Both the position numbers and the translations under genes were made by a program. The notes beneath the pieces were generated by a model that saw only the letters and a list, made by a program, of their open reading frames with translations, searched no databases and had not been told where the DNA came from. A stretch of DNA of 64,000 nucleotides from Hyphomicrobiales bacterium (GTDB lineage Bacteria; Pseudomonadota; Alphaproteobacteria; Rhizobiales; Xanthobacteraceae), in contig JAKFVL010000006.1 of assembly GCA_021732215.1 (NCBI GenBank), forward strand, positions 186,001-250,000. The letters are read 5' to 3'. Shown one piece after another: positions 16,868 through 25,806 of this stretch (its first letter is position 1; every line of letters begins with the position of its first letter).

Positions 16868-18754
16868 ATGATGGGCTCCGGCACCTCCAAAGCCTCCGCG
16901 ACGCGCCCCATCGATGCGCCGCTGCGCCCGATCTCGTTCGGTACGCCCGAAGTTGACATCTCCTTCCGCGCGGATGGCATCGTCGATTTGCGTCCGAAGC
17001 AGCGGCTCGGCGTCTATCCGGTTCGTATCACAGACCGGTTGCATCACTGGGCAGACGCCGCGCCGGATCGCGTGTTCATGGCCGAGCGCAAGGGCGAACG
17101 CTGGCGCGAAATCACTTACGCGGAATTATTGACGACGGCGCGCGCCATCGCGTCGGCATTACTCGCGCGCAAGCTGTCGGCCGAGCGGCCGCTGCTGATC
17201 CTGTCCGGCAACGCGATCGATCATGCCTCGATGGCGTTCGGCGCGCTCTATGCCGGTGTGCCGTTCTGTCCGGTGTCGCCGGCCTATTCGCTGGTCTCTA
17301 AAGACTACGGCAAGCTCGCTCACATCGTGAAGCTGCTGACGCCGGGCCTGATTTTCGCCGATAACGCGGCGCTGTTTGCGGATGCGCTGCGCGCAAATGT
17401 CGATCCGGAGATCGAGATCGTGGCATCCACCGGCAGTCTCGACGGCCGCAAGATTACCTTGCTCAGCGAGTTGATCGCGATGCCGTCGAATGCCACGCTC
17501 GACGACGCGCATCGCGCCATCGGTCCCGACACGATCGCAAAATTCCTGCTGACGTCGGGTTCGACCGGATTGCCCAAGGCCGTCGTCAACACCCAGCGCA
17601 TGATATGTGCCAATCAGGTCATGCTGCGCGAGACGCTCGCATTCCTGAAGGACGAGCCGCCGGTGATCGTCGACTGGCTGCCGTGGAACCACACCTTCGG
17701 CGGCAATCACAATATCGGCCTGACACTGTTCAATGGCGGCTCGATGTATCTCGACGAAGGCAAGCCCACGCCGGCCGGTATCGGGGAGACAGTACGCAAC
17801 CTGCGCGAGATCGCGCCGACGGTCTATTTCAACGTGCCGAAGGGTTACGAGTCGCTGCTGCCATTCCTGCGCGACGACGCGACGTTGCGCAGGACCTTCT
17901 TCAGCCGCTTGCAGGCGATGTTCTTTTCGGGGGCAGCGCTGTCGGATTATGTCTGGAAAAGTCTCGACGAGATCGCTGTCACCGAGACCGGGATGCGGGT
18001 GCCTATGCTGACGGGCCTCGGCGCCACGGAGACATCGCCGTTCTTCATGTCGGTCACCCCGCTGACCAGCCGCTCGGGTCATGTCGGTCTGCCGGTGCTC
18101 GGCAACGACGCCAAGCTGGTGCCGAACAACGGCAAGCTCGAGGTTCGCGCAAAAGGCCCGAATGTGATGCCCGGTTACTGGCGTCAGCCAGAATTGACCG
18201 CAAAGGTGTTCGACGACGAAGGTTACTACACGTTTGGCGATGCGCTGCGGCCGGCCGATCCGGACAATCTGCATGCCGGGTTCGATTTCGACGGCCGGAT
18301 CACCGAGGATTTCAAACTTGGGAGCGGGACGTGGGTTAGCGTCGGGCCGCTGCGCGCGAAGTTTGTCGCAGCGACCGCACCGCTGGTGCGCGATGTGGTG
18401 ATCGCGGGCATCAACCGTGATGAACTGGCCGCGCTCGTGATCCTTGATCCGGACGGCTGCCGCACCATCAATCCTGCGCTTGAGGTGGGTGACGTGGCGG
18501 CGATCGCGACTGACGCTGCGGTGCGCAGGGCGTTCCGTGAACGGCTCGCGCAATTGGCGCGCGAGGCGACCGGCTCGTCCACCCGGATCCGGCGAGCCAT
18601 CTTGCTCGATACGCCGCTGTCGATCGATCGCGGCGAAATCACCGACAAGGGCTCGGTCAACCAGCGCGCGGTGCTGGAGCATCGTGCCGCAGTGGTCGAA
18701 AGCCTCTATTCCGTTACGCTGCCGCAGGAGGCCATCGTCATCGACACACGCTAG
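16868..18754 (+). CDS. couB: Hydroxycinnamate-CoA ligase (p-coumaroyl/feruloyl-CoA synthetase)
   Basis: A 628-residue ANL-superfamily (AMP-forming) ligase. The phosphate-binding loop is LLTSGSTGLPKAVVNT, with the later motifs VDWLPWNHTFGGNH, LTGLGATETSPFF and the C-terminal YTFGDALRP. It activates p-coumarate, ferulate or caffeate to the CoA thioester for CouA. The length fits feruloyl-CoA synthetases, longer than many acyl-CoA ligases. A GTG at 16862 precedes two ATGs at 16868 and 16871; I used the first ATG. It forms a two-gene unit with couA and is followed by the couP receptor. Confidence 0.85.
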   Translation: MMGSGTSKASATRPIDAPLRPISFGTPEVDISFRADGIVDLRPKQRLGVYPVRITDRLHHWADAAPDRVFMAERKGERWREITYAELLTTARAIASALLARKLSAERPLLILSGNAIDHASMAFGALYAGVPFCPVSPAYSLVSKDYGKLAHIVKLLTPGLIFADNAALFADALRANVDPEIEIVASTGSLDGRKITLLSELIAMPSNATLDDAHRAIGPDTIAKFLLTSGSTGLPKAVVNTQRMICANQVMLRETLAFLKDEPPVIVDWLPWNHTFGGNHNIGLTLFNGGSMYLDEGKPTPAGIGETVRNLREIAPTVYFNVPKGYESLLPFLRDDATLRRTFFSRLQAMFFSGAALSDYVWKSLDEIAVTETGMRVPMLTGLGATETSPFFMSVTPLTSRSGHVGLPVLGNDAKLVPNNGKLEVRAKGPNVMPGYWRQPELTAKVFDDEGYYTFGDALRPADPDNLHAGFDFDGRITEDFKLGSGTWVSVGPLRAKFVAATAPLVRDVVIAGINRDELAALVILDPDGCRTINPALEVGDVAAIATDAAVRRAFRERLAQLAREATGSSTRIRRAILLDTPLSIDRGEITDKGSVNQRAVLEHRAAVVESLYSVTLPQEAIVIDTR

Positions 18755-18875
18755 GCGAAATGGCAAAAGGCTGCTCAAGCCGGACGCCGCAATTAACGGA
18801 TATCCGGGTCGTTACACCGGACAGATAACCCTGCACCAAAGCGGGATACAAACCGGATCAATTGGGAGGAATGAC

Positions 18876-20039
18876 ATGAAGCATACTGTTTTGAAAAACT
18901 CTGTCCTATCGGCCGCGGCAGTCGCGGCGTCGGTGGTCTTTTCGGGCGCGGCATTGGCGCAGACCAGCGAGATCAATATCGGCATCTCGATCACGACGAC
19001 GGGACCGGGAGCCGCTCTCGGCATTCCGGAGCGCAATGCGCTCGAATTCGTGCCGACCGAGATCGGCGGGGTCAAGATCAAGACGACGGTGCTCGATGAC
19101 GGCGGCGATCCGACCGCGGCGACGACCAACGCGCGCCGCTTCGTGACCGAGACCAAAGCCGACATCATCATGGGCTCTTCGCTGACACCGCCGACCATCG
19201 CGGTATCGACCGTCGCCAATGAAGCGGGCATTCCGCACTTCGCGCTGGCGCCGATGCCGGTGACGGACGCGCGGGTGAAATGGACGGTGGTGCTGCCGCA
19301 GCCAATCCCGGTGATGGGCAAGGTGCTCTACGAGCACATGAAGAAGAACAACGTGAAAAGCGTCGGTTATATCGGTTACTCGGATTCCTACGGCGATCTG
19401 TGGATCAACGATTTCAAGGCACAGGGCGTTGCCGCCGGGCTCCAGCTCGCGACCGAGGAGCGTTTTGCGCGAACCGATACCTCGGTGGCCGGCCAGGTGC
19501 TCAAGCTCGTCGCGGCCAATCCCGATGCGATCCTGATCGGCGCGTCCGGCACGGCCGCCGGCTTGCCGCAATCGGCATTGCGTGAGCGCGGCTACAAGGG
19601 ACTGATCTATCAGACCCACGGCGCTGCGAGCATGGACTTTATCCGCATCGCCGGAAAATCCGCTGAAGGCGTCATCATGGCGTCGGGGCCGGTGATGTCG
19701 CCGGAGGGGCAGCCGGACTCCGCGCTGACCAAGAAGCCGGGGCTGGCGCTCAACACCGCATACGAAGCCAAGCATGGCCCCAACAGCCGCAGCCAGTTCG
19801 CGGGCCACGGCTACGATGCGTTCGAGGTGCTGAAGCGCGTCATTCCGGCCGCGCTCAAGGAAGCCAAGCCGGGCACGCCCGAGTTCCGCGAGGCGATCCG
19901 CAAGGCGCTGCTCAGCGAGCGCGACATCGCAGCGAGCCAGGCGGTGTATAACTTCACCGAGAAGGACCGCTATGGCGTCGACGAGCGCTCGCGCATCCTG
20001 CTGACGGTGAAGGACGGCAAGTACGAAGTCGTGAAGTAG
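18876..20039 (+). CDS. couP: ABC transporter substrate-binding protein for p-coumarate-type aromatics
   Basis: A 387-residue Leu/Ile/Val-type periplasmic binding protein. The signal peptide MKHTVLKNSVLSAAAVAASV ends at GAALA-Q (near residue 27). Start ATG 18876 has GGAGGA 7 nt upstream, in a 121-nt gap after couB. The mature domain starts TSEINIGISITTTGPGAALG. In R. palustris the protein at this place in the cou cluster (CouP) binds p-coumarate and related cinnamates. The ABC components are encoded convergently just downstream, so receptor and permease genes are on opposite strands. Confidence 0.82.
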   Translation: MKHTVLKNSVLSAAAVAASVVFSGAALAQTSEINIGISITTTGPGAALGIPERNALEFVPTEIGGVKIKTTVLDDGGDPTAATTNARRFVTETKADIIMGSSLTPPTIAVSTVANEAGIPHFALAPMPVTDARVKWTVVLPQPIPVMGKVLYEHMKKNNVKSVGYIGYSDSYGDLWINDFKAQGVAAGLQLATEERFARTDTSVAGQVLKLVAANPDAILIGASGTAAGLPQSALRERGYKGLIYQTHGAASMDFIRIAGKSAEGVIMASGPVMSPEGQPDSALTKKPGLALNTAYEAKHGPNSRSQFAGHGYDAFEVLKRVIPAALKEAKPGTPEFREAIRKALLSERDIAASQAVYNFTEKDRYGVDERSRILLTVKDGKYEVVK

Positions 20040-20044
20040 TCATT

Positions 20045-20123
20045 CGTCATTGCGAACGAAGCGAAGCAATCCAGCGCCAGGTTGACTCTGGATTGCTTCG
20101 TCGCTTCGCTCCTCGCAATGACG
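20045..20123. repeat. Palindromic intergenic repeat, family B
   Basis: Left arm CGTCATTGCGAACGAAGCGA, continuing AGCAATCCAG, and right arm CTGGATTGCTTCGTCGCTTC, continuing GCTCCTCGCAATGACG, form a near-complete hairpin between the convergent ends of couP and the livF-type gene. It may act as a bidirectional terminator. A close relative is at 40868. Confidence 0.8.
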
Positions 20124-20127
20124 AGAA

Positions 20128-20838
20128 CTAGACTCCCATCCCCAGATAGCTCGCGACCACGCGCGGGTCGGCAGCAATGGCGCGGGCCTCGCCATCGAGC
20201 ACGAACTCGCCGAGCTCCATCACGTAGGCGCGGTCCGCGATCTCGAGGGCGGCTTTTGCATTCTGCTCGACGAGCAGCACGGCGACACCCGCGGCCTTCA
20301 GGTCGCCAATGATCCTGAAGATGTCGGCCACGATGCGCGGTGCGAGGCCGAGGCTCGGCTCGTCCAGCATCAGCAGACGCGGTCGGCCCATCAGCGCGCG
20401 GCCCATTGCCAGCATTTGCTGCTCGCCACCGGACAGCGTGCCTGCGAACTGCCATTCCCGCTCCTTTAGCCGCGGAAACAGCGCGTAGACCCGCTCGAAT
20501 GACGCCGCGGTTTCCTTTGGCGTGCGGAACGCGCCGAGTTGCAGGTTCTCCTCCACCGTCATGGTCGCGAACAGCTCGCGATGCTCCGGCACCAGCGCGA
20601 GGCCCGCGGCGACGCGATCCTCGATTTCGAGCTTCGCGATTTCCGAGCCGGCGAACGCAACGCTTCCCCTGAGCGGCAGAATGCCCATCGCCGCGTTGAG
20701 CAACGTCGTCTTGCCCGCGCCGTTGGCGCCGATGATGGTGACGATCTCGCCGTCGTTGACCGTGAGTGACACCGAGCGCACCGCCTCGACCTTGCCGTAG
20801 GCGATCGACACGTCGCGGATACCGAGCAGCGTGCTCAT
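20128..20838 (-). CDS. ABC transporter ATP-binding protein (LivF type), aromatic acid uptake
   Basis: A 236-residue ATPase with Walker A GANGAGKTTL, signature LSGGEQQMLAMGRALMG, Walker B RLLMLDEPSLGLAP and the switch histidine replaced by Gln in LLVEQNAKAALE, as is usual for LivF. It pairs with the LivG-type domain of the upstream fusion protein to drive CouP-dependent import. The start overlaps the fusion gene stop as ATGA. By position it is one of the CouSTU components of R. palustris, though I cannot assign the letter. Confidence 0.88.
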   Translation of the reverse strand: MSTLLGIRDVSIAYGKVEAVRSVSLTVNDGEIVTIIGANGAGKTTLLNAAMGILPLRGSVAFAGSEIAKLEIEDRVAAGLALVPEHRELFATMTVEENLQLGAFRTPKETAASFERVYALFPRLKEREWQFAGTLSGGEQQMLAMGRALMGRPRLLMLDEPSLGLAPRIVADIFRIIGDLKAAGVAVLLVEQNAKAALEIADRAYVMELGEFVLDGEARAIAADPRVVASYLGMGV

Positions 20839-22604
20839 GCGGCGCCTCCGAGATAGGCGCGGATCACATCGGGATTGGACCTGACCGTCTCTGGCGTGCC
20901 TTCCGCGATCCTGGTGCCGAAATCGAGCACCACGATGCGCTCGGCGAGATTCATGACGAAGCCCATGTCATGCTCGACCAGCAGAACCGACATGCCGCCG
21001 TCGCGAAGTTGCCGCAGCAGGCCGGCCAGCTGTTGCTTTTCCTGATGGCGCAAACCGGCCGCCGGCTCATCGAGCAGTAGCAGGATCGGGTCGGCGCACA
21101 GCGCGCGGGCGATCTCGACGATGCGCTGCTGGCCGAGCGACAGCGAGCCCGCGAGCTGATGCATCTGATCGGTCAGGCCGACCCGCGCGATCTGCCGTGC
21201 GGCTTCCGCGAGCAGCTTCGCTTCATCGCCGCGATCGAGCCGCAGCATGCTGGCGATAGCCCCGGCATGGCCACGCAGATGCGCGCCGATCGCGACATTC
21301 TCCAGCACCGTCATGTCCGGGACCAGCTTGACATGCTGGAAGGTGCGGGCGACGCCGAGCCGGACCACCTTCTGCGGCGGCGTATCGGTGGTGTCCTGCC
21401 CGAGGATCGAGATCCGCCCGGATGTCGTGGTCAGAACGCCGGTCACGAGATTGAACGTCGTGCTCTTGCCCGCGCCATTGGGGCCGATCAGCGCAACGAT
21501 CTCGCGGGTCCCGACCTCGAAGCTGACATCGTTGACTGCGACAACGCCGCCGAACTGCTTGCGGGCTTTTTCGATTCTCAGCAGTGGTCCCGTGCTCGCG
21601 GTATCATGCGCGCGCGCGGGCAGGGCCGGTGCGGTTTGCGGTTGCGGGCCGCGCGGTTTGAACGGCAGCAGCGCCAGCAGACGCGGCCACAGGCCGTTCG
21701 GTGCGAGCTGCAGCAGCGCGACCAGCAGGATGCCGAACACCACGATCTCGAATTGCGTTTCATTTTTGAACAGCAGCGGCAGATAGCTTTGCAGGGCCTC
21801 CTTGAGCATGGTGACGATGCCTGCGCCGAGCACCGCGCCCCATACGTGACCCGCGCCGCCGAGTACGGCGACGAACAGATATTCGATGCCCGCGTGCGGC
21901 CCGAACGGCGTCGGATTCACCGCGCGCTGGAAATGGGCGTAGAGCCAGCCCGACAGGCCGGCGAGCACCGCGGCATAAATGAACACCAGCAGCTTGGCCT
22001 GCGCAGTCTGCACGCCGAAGGACTCGGCAGCGATGTGTCCGCGCCGCAACGCACGGATGGCGCGGCCCATACGCGAATCGAGCAGGTTCACCGTAATCAG
22101 CGCCGCGAGCACTACGGCGAGCCAGATTGCGAAATAGATCGCGTTCGGATTGCGCATCTCGAACGCACCGATGGCGAGCGGCGGGATGCTGGAGATGCCG
22201 TCATTGCGGCCGGTGAGTTCGAGCTTGCTGAACAGATAAAACAGACTGATGCCCCAGGCGATGGTGCCGAGCGGCAGGTAGTGTCCCGACAAGCGTACTG
22301 TCATCAGCCCAAGAATAACCGCTGCGATGCCGCTGACGACAAGCGCGGCGGGCAGCGAAAGCCACGGCGATAGCCCATATGATGTCGTGAGGATGGCGGT
22401 CGTGTAGGCGCCGAAGCCGCAGAATGCAGCCTGACCGAACGATGTCAATCCGCCCACGCCGGTGAGGATGACGAGGCCCATGGCGACGAGCGCCGCGAGG
22501 CCGATGTTGTCGAGCAGCACGATCCAGAAAGGCGGAATGCCGGGGACGAACGGGATAGCCGCCATCACCAGCGCGAACAGAAGAATGGGAAGCCGCTGCG
22601 CCAT
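20835..22604 (-). CDS. Fused ABC permease-ATPase (LivM-LivG), aromatic acid uptake
   Basis: A 589-residue protein starting at ATG 22604, overlapping the LivH-type stop (TGATG). Residues 1 to about 320 are a LivM-type permease with about 8-10 helices ([58 protein letters not shown]). After a short Pro/Ala-rich linker, about residues 345-589 are a LivG ATPase with [34 protein letters not shown] and [11 protein letters not shown]. The signature is SLGQQ rather than SGGQ. In the liv cluster at 29.9-33.3 kb the same two functions are separate genes. The fusion fits the three-gene CouSTU arrangement. Confidence 0.88.
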   Translation of the reverse strand: MAQRLPILLFALVMAAIPFVPGIPPFWIVLLDNIGLAALVAMGLVILTGVGGLTSFGQAAFCGFGAYTTAILTTSYGLSPWLSLPAALVVSGIAAVILGLMTVRLSGHYLPLGTIAWGISLFYLFSKLELTGRNDGISSIPPLAIGAFEMRNPNAIYFAIWLAVVLAALITVNLLDSRMGRAIRALRRGHIAAESFGVQTAQAKLLVFIYAAVLAGLSGWLYAHFQRAVNPTPFGPHAGIEYLFVAVLGGAGHVWGAVLGAGIVTMLKEALQSYLPLLFKNETQFEIVVFGILLVALLQLAPNGLWPRLLALLPFKPRGPQPQTAPALPARAHDTASTGPLLRIEKARKQFGGVVAVNDVSFEVGTREIVALIGPNGAGKSTTFNLVTGVLTTTSGRISILGQDTTDTPPQKVVRLGVARTFQHVKLVPDMTVLENVAIGAHLRGHAGAIASMLRLDRGDEAKLLAEAARQIARVGLTDQMHQLAGSLSLGQQRIVEIARALCADPILLLLDEPAAGLRHQEKQQLAGLLRQLRDGGMSVLLVEHDMGFVMNLAERIVVLDFGTRIAEGTPETVRSNPDVIRAYLGGAA

Positions 22605-23644
22605 CACTCGTGATCCTCCTCGACAGCGGGCGCGGCCAGCGAGCGCAGCACCAGCACCGGAAGCAGCAAGGTGAAGACGATGACCTCCTTGTAGTTCGAG
22701 GCATAGAACGACGAGAACGCCTCGACGATTCCGACCAGCACGGCGGCGATCGCGGTGAGCGGATAGCTCACCAGTCCGCCGATGATCGCAGCGACAAAGC
22801 CCTTCAGGCCGATCAGAAATCCGGTGTCGTAGTAGATCGTGGTCACCGGCACGATCAGGATGCCGGACACCGCGCCGATCACGGCCGCAAGCAGAAACGC
22901 AAGTTGTCCTGACAGCGATGTGCGGATGCCGACGAGCCGTGCGCCCAGACGGTTGACCGCCGTCGCGCGCAGCGCCTTGCCATAGAGCGTGCGGCCGAAG
23001 AACAGCCATAGCGCCACGATCAGCGTGAGCGTGATGGCATAGATGCCGAGACTCTGGCCGCTGATGCGCAGCACGCCGAGCGTCACCGCCGTCTCGGAGA
23101 TCGGCGGCCCGCGCAAGCCCTCGGGCCCGAAGAACACGAGGCCGAGCCCTTGCAACGCGAGATGCACGCCGACCGATGCAATCAAGAGCACCAGAACCGA
23201 GGCGTGTGCGATCGGCTGGTAAACGATGCGGTAGAGATAAAGTCCGATCGGTGCGACGATGACCAGCGAGAGCAGGAAATTCAGCGCCGGCGGATTTTGC
23301 GGGTTTGCGATCGCATCGGCGATGCCGAGAATGGCAAGGGGCAGACCTGCATAGACCACGGCGGACCGTGCAACCGTTCGGACGGTCAGTTTGTTGCGGG
23401 CGGCGAACAGATCGAACGCGAGCGCCACGAGACCGAGGATCACCCCCAGCCGCGCCGTTCCCGGGACCTTGCCGACGGCCAGCGCGGCATAGGTGAGGGC
23501 GCCGAAGGTGACGAATTCGCCCTGCGGGATCAGGATGACGCGCGTGACCGCGAAGACCAGCACAAGGCCCAGTCCGAGGAGAGCGTAAATCGCGCCATTG
23601 GTAATGCCGTCCTGCAGCAGGAACAGCAGAATCGTCGTATCCAA
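22604..23644 (-). CDS. ABC transporter permease (LivH type), aromatic acid uptake
   Basis: A 346-residue membrane protein of the LivH family, with about 9 hydrophobic segments beginning [20 protein letters not shown], which is a typical LivH start. The conserved [21 protein letters not shown] and [19 protein letters not shown] regions are present. It is the first gene of the transporter operon, downstream of the palindrome shared with couR. The next start overlaps its TGA, so translation is coupled. Confidence 0.86.
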   Translation of the reverse strand: MDTTILLFLLQDGITNGAIYALLGLGLVLVFAVTRVILIPQGEFVTFGALTYAALAVGKVPGTARLGVILGLVALAFDLFAARNKLTVRTVARSAVVYAGLPLAILGIADAIANPQNPPALNFLLSLVIVAPIGLYLYRIVYQPIAHASVLVLLIASVGVHLALQGLGLVFFGPEGLRGPPISETAVTLGVLRISGQSLGIYAITLTLIVALWLFFGRTLYGKALRATAVNRLGARLVGIRTSLSGQLAFLLAAVIGAVSGILIVPVTTIYYDTGFLIGLKGFVAAIIGGLVSYPLTAIAAVLVGIVEAFSSFYASNYKEVIVFTLLLPVLVLRSLAAPAVEEDHE

Positions 23645-23736
23645 ATCCGAAAGTCCTCCCTGCCGGTCCGCGTTCTTTCAGACTGCGCGGCCGGAGACCC
23701 GTCAGCGGACAGTTGTATTCTGCCCTGCGTGTTTGG

Positions 23737-23763
23737 TATAGTGGATAACAATTATCAACTATA
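23737..23763. promoter_or_regulatory. Candidate CouR operator between transporter operon and couR
   Basis: TATAGTGGATAA-CAA-TTATCAACTATA is an inverted repeat of two 12-bp arms with one mismatch. It lies 93 nt upstream of the livH-type start on the minus strand and 53 nt upstream of couR on the plus strand. MarR-family repressors typically bind such palindromes between their own gene and the target. It shares the CTATAAC word with the couA palindrome at 16000-16018 (CTATAACC here, CTATAACT there). Confidence 0.6.
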
Positions 23764-23815
23764 ACCTCAAGGCCGTCGTGGCCGGAGGTGTGCAGGGCGG
23801 GGCGGAATTCCGACG

Positions 23816-24331
23816 ATGGTGATTTCAAAGTCCCCGGCGCGCAAGGCAAAGCCGGTGAGGATGCAGCCAAAAGCCGCGGCCGAAATGCCGGCGGATGCGC
23901 CGCTCGATCTCGGCGAGCTTGCAGACTTGCTGGGCTATTCCCTGAAGCGCGCGCAGCTTCGGGTGTTCGAGGATTTTCTGAGCGTCATGAACCCGTTGCA
24001 ACTGACCCCGGCGCAGTTCTCGGTGCTGCTGCTCATGGAAAAGAACCCCGGCCGCAACCAGACCGAGATCGCCAGTACCCTCGGCATCCAGCGGCCCAAC
24101 TTCGTAGCCATGCTCGACAGTCTCGAGAGCCGCGGTTTGTGCGTGCGGCTGCGCTCCGTCAGCGACCGGCGCTCGCATGTGCTGATGCTGACCGACAAGG
24201 GCCGCGCAACGCTGGTGCGCGCGAAGAAGCTGGTTGCCGCCAAACACGAGACGCGGATCAGCGCGCTGCTTGGCGAAAGCAATCGCGTCGCGCTGGTGCG
24301 CATGCTGGCGAAGGTCGCGCGAGAATTGTGA
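23816..24331 (+). CDS. couR: MarR-family regulator of hydroxycinnamate catabolism
   Basis: A 171-residue MarR-type winged-helix protein. The basic N-terminal tail (KSPARKAKPVR) precedes a helical dimerisation region and the wHTH, NQTEIASTLGIQRPNFVAML with a wing at LCVRLRSVSDRRSHVLMLT. It is divergent from the aromatic transporter operon, next to a strong palindrome, and two genes away from couP. In R. palustris CouR is a MarR repressor released by p-coumaroyl-CoA; the same mode is inferred here from synteny. It ends 11 nt from the convergent kinase gene. Confidence 0.8.
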   Translation: MVISKSPARKAKPVRMQPKAAAEMPADAPLDLGELADLLGYSLKRAQLRVFEDFLSVMNPLQLTPAQFSVLLLMEKNPGRNQTEIASTLGIQRPNFVAMLDSLESRGLCVRLRSVSDRRSHVLMLTDKGRATLVRAKKLVAAKHETRISALLGESNRVALVRMLAKVAREL

Positions 24332-24342
24332 TTCCCGTCGCC

Positions 24343-25632
24343 TCAGGATGACGGCGTCACCAAAATCACCCGGATGTCGTTGACGTTGGTCATGGTCGGG
24401 CCGGTGTGAACCAGATCGCCGGTTGTCTCGAAGAAGCTCGTGGCGTCGTTGTTGGCAAGGTAGTCCGCCGGATCGAGTTGTTTCGCGGACATCGCGTCCA
24501 ACGTTCTGGCATCGATGATGGCGCCGGCTGGATCGCTGGCCGAGCCGGCGCCGCCATCGGCGCCGTCGGTATCGGCGGCAAGGGCCGAAATTCCGGTCGT
24601 GCCGCGAAGATGCAACGCCAGCGTCAGCGCATATTCCTGATTGGGACCGCCGCGGCCGTTGCCGGTGACCGTGACGGTCAGTTCGCCGCCGGAGAGGATC
24701 GCGAGCTTCTTGCCTTCAGCCTTGGCTTTCAGCGCGAGCTGCGCATGGGCGGCTGCGACCTCGCGCGCCTCGCCTTCGAGATCGGCGCCGATATCGATCG
24801 TCTCATAGCCGGCCTGTCGCGCCGTCCGCACCGCTGCGTCGAGGGAATCCCGCGGCCGCGCGATGATCGCGTATCGTGCGGCCGATAGCTCCGCGTCGCC
24901 CGGCTTGCAGCTTTCGTTCTGCGGATCGGCCAGCGCAGCCGCGATCTCGGCATCCGGCGTCAACTTGTATTTGGCGATCACGGCACGCGCATCCGCCAGC
25001 GTCGACGGATCGGGAACGGTCGGGCCGGATGCGATCACCGCGGGGTCGTCGTGAGGGACATCCGAAATCGCGAGCGTGACGGTCTGCGCCGGATAGGCCG
25101 CGCGGGCGAGGCGGCCACCCTTGATGCGCGACAGATGCTTGCGCACGGTGTTGATATCGCCGATCGGCGCGCCGGAGCGAAGCAGTGCGCGGTTCATCTG
25201 CTGTTTCTGTTTGAAGCCGACACCTTCGGCCGGTGCGAACCAGTTCGCCGAACCGCCGCCGGAAATCAGCACCAGGACCAGATCGTCCCCGTTGGCGCCG
25301 CGCGCGATCCTGAGCGTGCGGTCGGCGGCGGCAAGCCCGGCCTCGTCGGGCACCGGATGGCCCGCCTCGATGACTTCGATCGATCGGGTCGCAACGCCAT
25401 GGCCATGTCGCGTCGTCGCGAGTCCGGTGAGGCGCGAAGGATCGATTTTGATCGTATCGAGATAATGCCGCTCGGCGGCGGCGGCGAGCGCGGCGCCACC
25501 CTTGCCGGTGGCAAGAACGACGATGCGCCCTTTTGGGGGAGGCGGAAGATGCTGCGCCAGAATGCGGTCCGGGTGGGCCGCGGCGACGGCGGCATCGAAG
25601 ATCGCGCGCAGCAGGGAGCGTGTATCGGTCAT
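24343..25632 (-). CDS. Glycerate 2-kinase (TtuD/MOFRL family)
   Basis: A 429-residue protein of the glycerate kinase type-2 (MOFRL) family. It starts TDTRSLLRAIFDAAVAAAHP and has ATGKGGAALAAAAE, LVLISGGGSANWFAPAEG, SRIKGGRLARAAYP, ISDVPHDDPAVIASGPTVPD and the C-terminal GGRGGPNQEYAL/AADTDGADG motifs. The usual product is 2-phosphoglycerate from D-glycerate and ATP. Older annotations call this family hydroxypyruvate reductase. It may belong to neighbouring central metabolism and has no clear link to hydroxycinnamate degradation. Confidence 0.85.
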   Translation of the reverse strand: MTDTRSLLRAIFDAAVAAAHPDRILAQHLPPPPKGRIVVLATGKGGAALAAAAERHYLDTIKIDPSRLTGLATTRHGHGVATRSIEVIEAGHPVPDEAGLAAADRTLRIARGANGDDLVLVLISGGGSANWFAPAEGVGFKQKQQMNRALLRSGAPIGDINTVRKHLSRIKGGRLARAAYPAQTVTLAISDVPHDDPAVIASGPTVPDPSTLADARAVIAKYKLTPDAEIAAALADPQNESCKPGDAELSAARYAIIARPRDSLDAAVRTARQAGYETIDIGADLEGEAREVAAAHAQLALKAKAEGKKLAILSGGELTVTVTGNGRGGPNQEYALTLALHLRGTTGISALAADTDGADGGAGSASDPAGAIIDARTLDAMSAKQLDPADYLANNDATSFFETTGDLVHTGPTMTNVNDIRVILVTPSS

Positions 25633-25728
25633 CCGGTCAGGTTAGCGCAGGGACGGAAAGAAGGAAGAGCGGGCCGCCTGCTTATCCCGAATTGCCGCAT
25701 CGTGGGAGCGCCCGGCAAAATCGTATGT

Positions 25729-25761
25729 AAAAAAAGCCCTCGCGGCATTGCCGCAAGGGCT
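25729..25761 (-). terminator. Rho-independent terminator after SBP-1
   Basis: On the minus strand AGCCCTTGCGGCAATGCCGCGAGGGCT is followed by TTTTTT. The 11-bp stem and U-run lie 46 nt past the stop of the binding-protein gene at 25807-27036. This is a clean intrinsic terminator for the end of the binding-protein array. Confidence 0.88.
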
Positions 25762-25806
25762 CCGGTGTCAGGCAGGTTGCCGTCGGTATCGGCGGATCAG
25801 CAGGCC

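Noticed and set aside
17159-18778. 539-codon ORF antisense to couB
   Set aside because: No motif, no ribosome site, and complete overlap with a clear ligase gene.
22605-23870. N-terminal extension of the LivM-LivG fusion frame over the LivH gene
   Set aside because: The extension is an Arg-rich shadow of livH in another frame. The fusion starts at ATG 22604 with MAQRLPILL.
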